A DNA stretch of 10,491 bases from Campylobacterales bacterium (GTDB lineage Bacteria; Campylobacterota; Campylobacteria; Campylobacterales; SZUA-545): assembly GCA_025800305.1 (NCBI GenBank), contig JAOXRY010000067.1, positions 1-10,491 on the forward strand, written 5' to 3'. Shown piece by piece: positions 1 through 6,499 of the stretch. The number at the start of each line of letters is the position of its first letter. The first letter of the stretch is position 1. The position numbers and the translations under genes are program-made. The notes below the pieces were generated by a model. It was not told the origin of the DNA. It did no database searches and was given only the letters and a program-made list of their open reading frames with translations.

Positions 1-2
1 AT

Positions 3-407
3 ATCTATGGTGTTGGATATGGGAGCAACTATGGAACACCATCTTTTGGTCCTATTTTGGGATATAAGAAAAAAACAGACAACTGGCTTACATCAATTCT
101 TCTTCCTGTCAATGCTTCTATTGCCTACCAAGGCTTTAATAGATTTCAACTCGGAACAAGGATCAAAGTTAAAGGAAACAATTACAGGTTTACTAGTAGT
201 TCAATTGATCATGGTATTGTAAGATTTTCCAACGTAAAAGCAGGGTTCTTTACAAAGTATAGAATTAATAAGATATTCAATTTTAACTGTGAAATTGGAC
301 ATACTCTTGACAGAAAAATAGAACTTTATGATAGCCATAAAGAAATCATGTCAGACAATATCGATAATCAAACATTTTTTAACTTTGGAATCAGCTTAGA
401 AGTCTAA
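3..407 (+). CDS. C-terminal part of an outer-membrane beta-barrel-like protein, possibly DUF6268 (5' end outside window)
   Basis: The open frame runs in from the left edge and gives the last 134 residues of a longer protein; there is no start in the window, and the internal ATG at 57 is not a convincing start because the frame is open and protein-like before it. The residues show alternating polar/hydrophobic strands, Gly and aromatic residues (YGVGYGSNYGTPSFGP near the left edge, then a GYKKKTDNW turn and an SILLPVNASIAYQGF strand) and a final strand TFFNFGISLEV. This pattern fits the end of a small outer-membrane beta-barrel; the G-P-x-x-G-Y and LLP features resemble my memory of DUF6268 barrels, but that family call is tentative. 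No function can be given. The EamA permease gene starts 4 nt after its stop, so the two are probably cotranscribed. Confidence 0.55.
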   Translation: MYGVGYGSNYGTPSFGPILGYKKKTDNWLTSILLPVNASIAYQGFNRFQLGTRIKVKGNNYRFTSSSIDHGIVRFSNVKAGFFTKYRINKIFNFNCEIGHTLDRKIELYDSHKEIMSDNIDNQTFFNFGISLEV

Positions 408-411
408 TTTT

Positions 412-1284
412 ATGAATACACAAAACAGATACCTCATCGCTCTTTTAACAAGTAGCTTTGGGGTGTTTTTAATGAGTATTGAATCCTTGCTTATCAAACT
501 AACAAATATTTCAGGAAACACCTACTCTTTTTATATTGGTTTTCTTATCTTTACTTCTATGCACCTTTTCCTTCTTATCAAAGAAGGTTTACCAAAAATC
601 ATTCAGATCTATAAAAAAGAGATAAGAATAATTTTAATTGCTGGAATATTCACAGGACTTGCCAGTCTTTTTTTCATCAACTCAATAAAATATACAACAG
701 TTGCAAATACAGTAATAATAATCAGTTCCTCACCACTTTTTGCAACTCTATTTACATATCTTCTCTACAAAGAAAAACCACAAAAAAACATCTTTATAGC
801 CTCCTTTTTTATTCTTGCAGGACTTCTTGTAATCTTCTCTAGCCAAATTTCATCAGGAAATCTTCTAGGAGATTTTTTCGCTGTACTTTGCACAATTAGC
901 TTCTCATTAGTTTTTGTTCTACTAGCTAAACATACACAAGCCAACAGATTTATTATCATAGGATTTGCAGGACTTTGTACAAGCTTTTTTGCATCATTTT
1001 TTATTAAAAGCTACCAGATTGACACCCAATCAATTTATCTTCTTTTAGTTGCAGGACTTTTTGTAAGCCCATTTTCAAGGGTTTTTCTTCTTTTAGGAAC
1101 AAAAATCTTACCAGCTAGTGAAGTCTCCCTTTTGGCCATTCTAGAAACAATCCTAGCCCCTCTTTGGGCATGGATCTTTTTAAATGAACTTCCTGTTTTT
1201 AATACAGTAATTGGCGGAATGATTATTTTGCTTACTTTAGTCGTTAACTCTTTGTATTTGGTAAGAAATTCAAAACATTATTAG
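412..1284 (+). CDS. EamA/DMT-superfamily inner-membrane permease
   Basis: This 290-residue protein is almost entirely hydrophobic, with about ten predicted membrane helices (roughly 7-29, 38-57, 71-91, 94-117, 126-145, 150-171, 180-198, 207-226, 236-258, 262-283). It shows the internal duplication of the EamA family: each half ends in a similar block, LLYKEKP (E121) in the first and FLNELP (E259) in the second, each followed by a Gly-rich last helix. Length and layout are normal for the drug/metabolite transporter superfamily, which moves small metabolites, amino acids or drugs across the inner membrane. The substrate cannot be read from the sequence. The ATG lies 4 nt after the upstream stop, with only a weak AGAAG at 398-402 as ribosome binding site, suggesting coupling to the barrel gene. 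No clear terminator follows. Confidence 0.88.
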   Translation: MNTQNRYLIALLTSSFGVFLMSIESLLIKLTNISGNTYSFYIGFLIFTSMHLFLLIKEGLPKIIQIYKKEIRIILIAGIFTGLASLFFINSIKYTTVANTVIIISSSPLFATLFTYLLYKEKPQKNIFIASFFILAGLLVIFSSQISSGNLLGDFFAVLCTISFSLVFVLLAKHTQANRFIIIGFAGLCTSFFASFFIKSYQIDTQSIYLLLVAGLFVSPFSRVFLLLGTKILPASEVSLLAILETILAPLWAWIFLNELPVFNTVIGGMIILLTLVVNSLYLVRNSKHY

Positions 1285-1297
1285 CATCAAATTTAAG

Positions 1298-1423
1298 TTA
1301 TCCTATTAGTTCAGCAGATAATTTACCTCTACCTTTAAGAATATCACTAACTATAAATTTTATTCTCCACAAAAAATTTATTATCTTTGTTCTGTCTTCC
1401 TCAGAAAAATCGTATAAAAACAT
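1298..1423 (-). pseudogene. Possible 3' remnant of a lost gene (41-codon reading frame)
   Basis: In the 166-nt gap between the permease and the response regulator, the minus strand carries an open frame of 41 codons from ATG (1423-1421) to TAA (1300-1298); it stays open a further 9 codons upstream to a stop inside the gap. The product reads MFLYDFSEEDRTKIINFLWR and then a basic end KGRGKLSAELIG. Its composition looks like real protein rather than AT-rich noise, and the F-x-x-EEDR-x-x-I-x-x-F-L pattern recalls the tail of PilZ-like domains, but this is too short to assign. No Shine-Dalgarno is properly spaced before the ATG. I read it as a decayed gene end or a very small protein, and it may be chance. 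Confidence 0.25.
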
Positions 1424-1450
1424 TCTTCTTTGTGAAAGTCTATATAAATA

Positions 1451-2107
1451 TTATCTCTTAGAATATCCATGATTTTGGATATTCTTAATATACCCTTCTG
1501 GAAGTTTTTTACGAAGATTTTTGATAAAGAGTCTTAGGGCATTTTGGCTCATCTCTTTGCTCTCCCAGATCTCCTCTTCGATTTCGTAGTAGGAGATGAC
1601 TCTGTTTTCGTTGATAAGCTTATTGAGAAATAGGTTTTCTTTGAGACTTAGGACGTGTTCTTCTCCTTTTACTACTGTTTTGCTTTTTTCGTAGTCGTAA
1701 ACAAACTCTTCTATTTGGTTTTCTTTTAGAAACTTAGTGAAAACACTGTTTAGTTTTGTTTGATTTAGAGGTTTGACAACATAATCCACAAGATGAAGAG
1801 GGATACTTTCCATAAGAAGTTCTTGTTCTGTGTGGGCTGAGATGATAACAATTGATGTTTTATTATCTCTTTCTCTTATTTTTTTTGTTAGTTGGATTCC
1901 GTCCATGTTTGGCATTTTGATATCTGTGATGATTAGATCTGGGCTGTGTTTTTTATAAAGTTCCAAACCTTCTAATCCATCTTTTCCTACATAGACATTA
2001 TTAAACAGCAAAGAGAAAAGTTCTTGAAAATTATCTCTGATTCCTTGTTCGTTTTCAATAAATAGTAGGTTATAATCTTTCAGTTTTTCTAAAACACCAA
2101 GATCCAC
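1451..2107 (-). CDS. OmpR/PhoB-type two-component response regulator
   Basis: This 218-residue protein has an N-terminal receiver domain (about 10-125) and a C-terminal winged-helix DNA-binding domain (about 150-218). The expected receiver residues are visible: phosphoacceptor D62 in LIITDIKMPNMDG, S90 in IVIISAH, and K112-P113 in YVVKPL. The acidic pocket reads E18-N19-E20, so the second acid is Asn. The output domain shows LSLKENLFLNKL, the EIEEEIW turn, the recognition-helix segment NALRLFIKNLRKKL and a final HGYSKR hairpin. It should bind DNA as a dimer when phosphorylated. The start is GTG at 2107, chosen because AAGGAG sits 5 nt upstream on the minus strand. It diverges from the Cache-domain kinase gene with a 14-nt gap, so the two are very likely cognate partners. 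Target genes are unknown. Confidence 0.92.
   Translation of the reverse strand: MDLGVLEKLKDYNLLFIENEQGIRDNFQELFSLLFNNVYVGKDGLEGLELYKKHSPDLIITDIKMPNMDGIQLTKKIRERDNKTSIVIISAHTEQELLMESIPLHLVDYVVKPLNQTKLNSVFTKFLKENQIEEFVYDYEKSKTVVKGEEHVLSLKENLFLNKLINENRVISYYEIEEEIWESKEMSQNALRLFIKNLRKKLPEGYIKNIQNHGYSKR
1460..1485. repeat. 9-bp perfect inverted repeat at the 3' end of the response regulator gene
   Basis: Arms AGAATATCC (1460-1468) and GGATATTCT (1477-1485) are separated by 8 nt. They lie inside the last codons of the regulator gene, covering its final ...NIQNHGYS residues, and could form a hairpin in either transcript. Neither strand has a T-run straight after the stem, so a Rho-independent terminator is not supported; chance is possible in AT-rich DNA. 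Confidence 0.5.
2071..2076 (+). promoter_or_regulatory. Candidate -10 box for the histidine kinase gene
   Basis: A perfect TATAAT lies 45 nt before the kinase ATG, inside the opposite-strand regulator coding region, preceded by T-rich DNA as is usual for Campylobacterota sigma-70 promoters, which lack a clear -35. The 14-nt gap between the genes leaves no room for a promoter, so it must lie inside the neighbour. Position and match support the call, but such boxes arise by chance in AT-rich DNA. Confidence 0.35.
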
Positions 2108-2118
2108 AAGGACTCCTT
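2108..2118. promoter_or_regulatory. Palindromic double Shine-Dalgarno shared by the divergent regulator and kinase genes
   Basis: The sequence AAGGACTCCTT is palindromic apart from its central base. On the + strand AAGGA (2108-2112) lies 9 nt before the kinase ATG at 2122. On the - strand AAGGAG (2118-2113) lies 5 nt before the regulator GTG at 2107. One element thus serves as ribosome binding site for both divergent genes and fixes both starts. Confidence 0.75.
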
Positions 2119-2121
2119 TTT

Positions 2122-3666
2122 ATGAAAATTTTAGGCTATAAAAACATCTCACGTCTTATCATGTCAACAACTGTCTTGTTGATTCTATTTAACACTGTGT
2201 TAATATCGCTTTTTTATTATGAAAATCAGCTTAATGAGTTTGAAGAAAATTTAGTACAACATAAATACGAAAAAATCAAAGCCCAAAAAGAGAAAATCAA
2301 AGATGATATTCAAAAAATCGTAGAGATGATTGAATACAAATATGATAAAAATCAAGATCTTATCAAAAAAAATAGAAAAAACATCATAACATGGATTTCA
2401 CGAATAGAATTCCATCCTGAAAAAAGCAATTATATCTTTGTCTATGAACTGCTAGATAAGCCGATTAAAGACAAATTTGCAACTATGATTATCAATCCAA
2501 ACAGACCAGATCTAATAGGGAAAATGATCTCTTCTACCTATAAAGATAATAAAGGATTTGCCTTTAGAGAGAAGTTTTTATCTGATATAAAAAAATTTGG
2601 AAACTCCACAATTAAATATAGCTATACAAAAACCAACAATAGTCTAGGAGAGAAGATCTCCCATTTCTATTACTATAAGCCTCTTAACTGGATCATTGCA
2701 AAAGGTCTCTATGTAGAAGATATTCAACAAGAGATAGAGGAAGATAAAAAGTTTATGGAGGTAAGGGTAAAAAAACAGATTAAACAAAACATTTTCTTTT
2801 TTTTGTTTTTCTCTCTTATCGCTCTTATAATAGCTTTTATTATTGGAAAAAGACTTCAGTTAATCATTGCCAATAAAGACAAAAAAGTAAAAAGTGTTAC
2901 ATCTCAGATGAGAAGGCTCAACAGAGATCTAGATCACAGAGTAAAAGAAGCAATTGAAAAAAATAAAAAACAAGAACGAATCTTAATGCAAAGATCCAAG
3001 TTCACTGCCATGGGAGAGATGATAAGCCTTATCGCCCACCAATGGAGACAGCCTATTAGTGAGCTGGGAGCTATTATTATGAATATGAAATTTCACTATG
3101 ATTTAGGAAAGCTTGATAAACCACTAATTGACGCAAAAACAAGAGAAATGGAGAATCTTCTTGAGTATATGTCCAATACAATTGATGATTTTAGAACCTT
3201 TTTCAAACCAGATAAAGAGAAAGAAGATTTCTTCTTTCAAGACTCATTTAAAAGAGTTATCGATATTAGCTCAGCAATGCTTGAAGAACACAAGATCTTA
3301 CTTGTTAGAAACATAGACCCTACCCTCCATATTACAAACTATCAAAATGAATTTGAACAAGTTGCTCTTAATATTATCTCCAATGCAAAAGATGCTCTTG
3401 TTTCAGACAAAATCCAACATCCTCAAATAGATATTCAGGTTTTAAAAAAAGAAGAGAAAATCACAATAGAGATCTGCGATAATGCAAAAGGAATCAACCC
3501 AGAAATCAGATCTAAGATCTTTGAACCATACTTTACAACAAAAGAAGAATCTGATGGAACAGGAATCGGACTTTATATGTCAAAAATGATTATTGAAGAG
3601 AACATGGGGGGAAAGATCTCTGTTGATAGTAGTGAAAAAGGAACTTGTTTTACTATAGTTTTTTAG
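2122..3666 (+). CDS. Membrane sensor histidine kinase with periplasmic Cache-like domain
   Basis: This 514-residue kinase has a first membrane helix (about 12-33), a periplasmic region (about 34-220), a second helix (about 224-242), a cytoplasmic coiled coil (about 250-290) and the kinase core. The periplasmic part looks like a Cache sensor: a long amphipathic N-terminal helix, then NYIFVYELL, a P-x-x-x-x-x-INPNRPDLIGK segment and the KPLNWIIAKGLYVEDI end, as in single-Cache domains. The core shows the phosphoacceptor H306 in LIAHQWRQPI, the N box NIISNAKDAL (N417, N421), the G1 box DNAKG (D453-G457), FEPYFTTK and the G2 box GTGIG (479-483). All residues needed for ATP binding and autophosphorylation appear present. 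There is no attached receiver, so it should pass phosphate to the divergent OmpR-type regulator. The ligand is unknown; Cache domains usually bind small organic acids or amino acids. Confidence 0.93.
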   Translation: MKILGYKNISRLIMSTTVLLILFNTVLISLFYYENQLNEFEENLVQHKYEKIKAQKEKIKDDIQKIVEMIEYKYDKNQDLIKKNRKNIITWISRIEFHPEKSNYIFVYELLDKPIKDKFATMIINPNRPDLIGKMISSTYKDNKGFAFREKFLSDIKKFGNSTIKYSYTKTNNSLGEKISHFYYYKPLNWIIAKGLYVEDIQQEIEEDKKFMEVRVKKQIKQNIFFFLFFSLIALIIAFIIGKRLQLIIANKDKKVKSVTSQMRRLNRDLDHRVKEAIEKNKKQERILMQRSKFTAMGEMISLIAHQWRQPISELGAIIMNMKFHYDLGKLDKPLIDAKTREMENLLEYMSNTIDDFRTFFKPDKEKEDFFFQDSFKRVIDISSAMLEEHKILLVRNIDPTLHITNYQNEFEQVALNIISNAKDALVSDKIQHPQIDIQVLKKEEKITIEICDNAKGINPEIRSKIFEPYFTTKEESDGTGIGLYMSKMIIEENMGGKISVDSSEKGTCFTIVF

Positions 3667-3675
3667 TCTACTTCT

Positions 3676-4440
3676 TTAGAGGAAATACTGAACGACCATC
3701 ATCGCAGCGACAATAAAAAGAACCTTTTTAACAACTTTTTTATACCCTTCTTCATCTATCCTTTTTCGGATTTTCATCCCGACAAATAAAGACCCAATAG
3801 CAACGATTGAGAAAGGAATAGAAGAGAGAAGAAAGTGCTTTGTGATTATTCCCTCATAAGCAAAGACAAAGAACTGTGTCCCTTTTCCCGCAAGAAAAGA
3901 GATATTCATCACTTGCACCATAATAACACTTCCAATAAGTCCAATTTCAAAAGCGTAAATTATAAAAACAGGAACCATAACACTAACAGTTCCAGAGGCA
4001 AAACCAGATGCTAAACCAAAAGACACAATTCCAGTTTTTGGATTTGTTCTCACCCAAGAGAAGATATCTAACTTCTTTTTTTGAGTATAAAGATAGAAAA
4101 AAATCATACAAGCAAGTAAAAGCTTGAAAGTATCAGCGTCAAACATGATAAGAAGCTTAGAACCTACCAAACTTCCAACAAAGATAAAAAAGACCAAAGG
4201 AAGATATTTTAAAATTTCACGACTTGGCATCCCTGCTGAAAAAATAGAGATAAGATTTAAAAAAATCGTAGGAATTAATGTAATAAAAATTGCACTTTGA
4301 AGATCTAAAATAAGAGCAAGTAGTGGAGTCACGACCATAGGAAAACCAAAACCTAAAGCTCCATGGATAAACCCAGCAACTAAAACTGAAGAAAAAACTA
4401 AAACAAGAGTTAATAAAGAAAGGGTTTCTAGGTCTATCAA
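3676..4440 (-). CDS. TauE/SafE-family (sulfite exporter-like) membrane permease
   Basis: This 254-residue protein has about seven or eight hydrophobic helices. It carries two repeats of the family signature: GFIHGALGFGFPMVVTPLLA (about 23-42) near the N-terminus and GLASGFASGTVSVMVPVFII (about 142-161) in the second half, matching the TauE/SafE (formerly DUF81) fold. Members export or import small anions such as sulfite, sulfoacetate or other organosulfur or carboxylate compounds; the substrate cannot be inferred here. The start is TTG at 4440, chosen because it gives the normal N-terminus just before the first helix; the next in-frame ATG (residue 35) would cut into the signature. It begins 4 nt after the DLP2 stop with no strong Shine-Dalgarno, suggesting translational coupling as the last gene of the train. 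It ends 9 nt from the convergent kinase gene, with no visible terminator between. Confidence 0.88.
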   Translation of the reverse strand: MIDLETLSLLTLVLVFSSVLVAGFIHGALGFGFPMVVTPLLALILDLQSAIFITLIPTIFLNLISIFSAGMPSREILKYLPLVFFIFVGSLVGSKLLIMFDADTFKLLLACMIFFYLYTQKKKLDIFSWVRTNPKTGIVSFGLASGFASGTVSVMVPVFIIYAFEIGLIGSVIMVQVMNISFLAGKGTQFFVFAYEGIITKHFLLSSIPFSIVAIGSLFVGMKIRKRIDEEGYKKVVKKVLFIVAAMMVVQYFL

Positions 4441-4444
4441 TGGA

Positions 4445-6499
4445 TTAAATCTTCTCTTCTAGTGATTGTAAATTCTCTAAATTTTTCCTATAAATTATCT
4501 GTTTACCATCTAAAAACTTCTCTTTCTCCACTTTTGCTGTGTGGAAGACTGCTCTTGTTGCCTCTAGCTGTTTACTTAAAAAAGAGAGATTTCCATACAT
4601 ACTTTTTTTTAAATTAGTCATCTCAAAATCTTCTTGCAAAACTCTATTAATCTCAATATTTGAAGGAGTTGTAAAAGGAAACTGCCTTGGATTTGACTCA
4701 TAGCTTTTTCTTGCATTTTCTCTTTCATCTTCCAAAAGCCCTAAAGTCTGAAAAGTAGCACTCTTATAATTGGATCCAACCATAACCTGAAGATGTCTAA
4801 ACTCACACTCTAGTTTTCCTATAGCTATTAAGATCTCATCGTTGTAGATCTTTAAAAGGTTCTCATAGGCTTTAGAGGCAAAGTTTTGGATAAATTTATT
4901 TTTCTCTGTAGAGTAGAAGTTTTTTGTTTTTTGAAAATTTTCGTACTCCCTTTGAAAACTTTGAATTTTTGTTTGAATTTCCAAAAGAAGTTCTTCAAAA
5001 GAGACTTTCAGATCTTCTGAAACATTTTTTAGATGTTCTTTGTATTTGATGTAGTCAAGTTTGACAATTTGCTGTGTTTCAAAAAGAGTTGTGATGATTT
5101 TTCTTTTATCAATCATATAAAAAGTATATTCCTCTTTTTCTATGGGAACAGTTCCTAATAAGCTCTTTTTCCCTTCAAAATAACGTACTCTTGTCTCCTC
5201 TTTAATGTTTTTATAGATCTCATTGGAGATCTTTTCTAACATTGATTCAACTTGTCTATATCCACTCTCCATTCTTTTGCCAAAATCTATTTTGAACTGA
5301 TCTATCTGGGCATTAACATATGAATCAAATTGAGCCAATTCATCTTGGAGGTTTTGAAACATCTCGATGTGCTGTCTGTTTTCTTCGATAAGATCTTTTG
5401 TTAAAGATCTTATCTCTTGCTTAATTGCATACTCTTTTGATTCATGGGCTTTTGGTTTGATTTCTATATTAATAAATCTTAGTACATCTTCAATGTTTGA
5501 GTCTTTATAGATCTTTATCTTTTCACTATCATCTTTTGAACGTATTTCTCCAACTGATGCCTCATGAACTTGATAAAGTTTATTTAATGCTTCAAAAGTT
5601 ACATCATTTTTTAATAGTTCCCTAAGAACATCTAAAAATCCTGTAATTTCATCATCAACCAGCCTCTCTTTATCATGGCTTCTAGATTGAAGTGCCTGTC
5701 TAGCAGAGATGGCAACAACTTTACCAAAATACTTACCAAATTTGTTTGTTACATACTCTAAAGACTCATTAATATCATCCTCATTATCAAACTTATCTTT
5801 TTGGTTTAAAACACAAAGAGATTTATTTTTATAAAGCTTTAGATACTTATCAAGAATCTTCTCTTCACTTCTTTTTCCTGCATTATCAATAAGTGTAAGC
5901 CAGATAATTCCATCAACTTCTTGAAGGACCCTATCTGTAACTTCTGTATCACTTTCAGATTGGGAATTTAACCCTGGAGTATCTACAAAAGTTATGTCTT
6001 TTAAAATTGGATAAGGAGAGAAAAGTGTTAGATAATCAATATCTTCCACATCCTCTCTTTGATCTGTAAACTTGCTAATCTCTTTTAGAGGAAAATCTTC
6101 ATCTCTTCCATCTTTATATGTCACTCTTAAAGAGACTCTATCTCCATATTTAATGTAATTCACTTTTGAAGTAACAGGAGTTACACCAGTTGGAAGGATA
6201 TCTTTTGATAAAAGTGCATTTAAAAAAGTTGACTTACCACTGGAAAACTGACCAGTGATGGCAACCTTCATAGGTTCTTTAGCACGAACCCCAAGCTTAT
6301 TAACCTCAATACTAAGGTTTTTACTTGGATATTGAGACTCATCCAATAAAACAGACTTAGCCTCTTTAATCACCCTGTCAAGATCTGCTTCTATCTCTTC
6401 ATTGGTTTTTGAAACTTCCTCTTCGTTTTTTTCTACTTCCCTTGCCATCTCTTCATTGTGTGATTTTAAAGAGTTTAAAAATCTATTAAATAAGCTCAT
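4445..6499 (-). CDS. Dynamin-like GTPase, second of a pair (Campylobacter DLP2-like)
   Basis: This is a large dynamin-family GTPase of 684 residues from the chosen start. The GTPase domain carries G1 GQFSSGKS (83-90), the G2 Thr in TGVTPVTS (T107), G3 DTPG (173-176) and G4 NQKD (232-235). Before it lies a charged, coiled-coil-like N-terminal region (about 12-75); after it comes a long helical trunk rich in Glu/Lys/Gln, ending in coiled coil (about 640-684). No transmembrane helix is visible, so any membrane contact would be peripheral or through an amphipathic tip. GTG at 6505, TTG at 6502 and ATG at 6499 are all possible starts; GGAG lies 7 nt before the ATG but only 1 nt before the GTG, so I take ATG. 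It overlaps DLP1 by 14 nt. Order and position match C. jejuni Cj0412, whose product forms a heterotetramer with Cj0411 that tethers membranes. Confidence 0.9.
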   Translation of the reverse strand: MSLFNRFLNSLKSHNEEMAREVEKNEEEVSKTNEEIEADLDRVIKEAKSVLLDESQYPSKNLSIEVNKLGVRAKEPMKVAITGQFSSGKSTFLNALLSKDILPTGVTPVTSKVNYIKYGDRVSLRVTYKDGRDEDFPLKEISKFTDQREDVEDIDYLTLFSPYPILKDITFVDTPGLNSQSESDTEVTDRVLQEVDGIIWLTLIDNAGKRSEEKILDKYLKLYKNKSLCVLNQKDKFDNEDDINESLEYVTNKFGKYFGKVVAISARQALQSRSHDKERLVDDEITGFLDVLRELLKNDVTFEALNKLYQVHEASVGEIRSKDDSEKIKIYKDSNIEDVLRFINIEIKPKAHESKEYAIKQEIRSLTKDLIEENRQHIEMFQNLQDELAQFDSYVNAQIDQFKIDFGKRMESGYRQVESMLEKISNEIYKNIKEETRVRYFEGKKSLLGTVPIEKEEYTFYMIDKRKIITTLFETQQIVKLDYIKYKEHLKNVSEDLKVSFEELLLEIQTKIQSFQREYENFQKTKNFYSTEKNKFIQNFASKAYENLLKIYNDEILIAIGKLECEFRHLQVMVGSNYKSATFQTLGLLEDERENARKSYESNPRQFPFTTPSNIEINRVLQEDFEMTNLKKSMYGNLSFLSKQLEATRAVFHTAKVEKEKFLDGKQIIYRKNLENLQSLEEKI

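Noticed and set aside
7..222. 71-codon plus-strand frame overlapping the barrel-like gene
   Set aside because: It is in a different frame from the barrel protein, which has coherent beta-strand patterning throughout and ends properly at 407.
765..959. Minus-strand 64-codon frame inside the EamA permease
   Set aside because: It is antisense to a well-supported ten-helix permease and shows no features of its own.
1460..1485. Bidirectional terminator between the permease and regulator genes
   Set aside because: The stem is AT-rich, lies inside regulator codons, and has no T-run after it on either strand.
3128..3316. Plus-strand 62-codon frame inside the kinase gene
   Set aside because: It is an out-of-frame shadow of the kinase region between H box and N box, which is complete.
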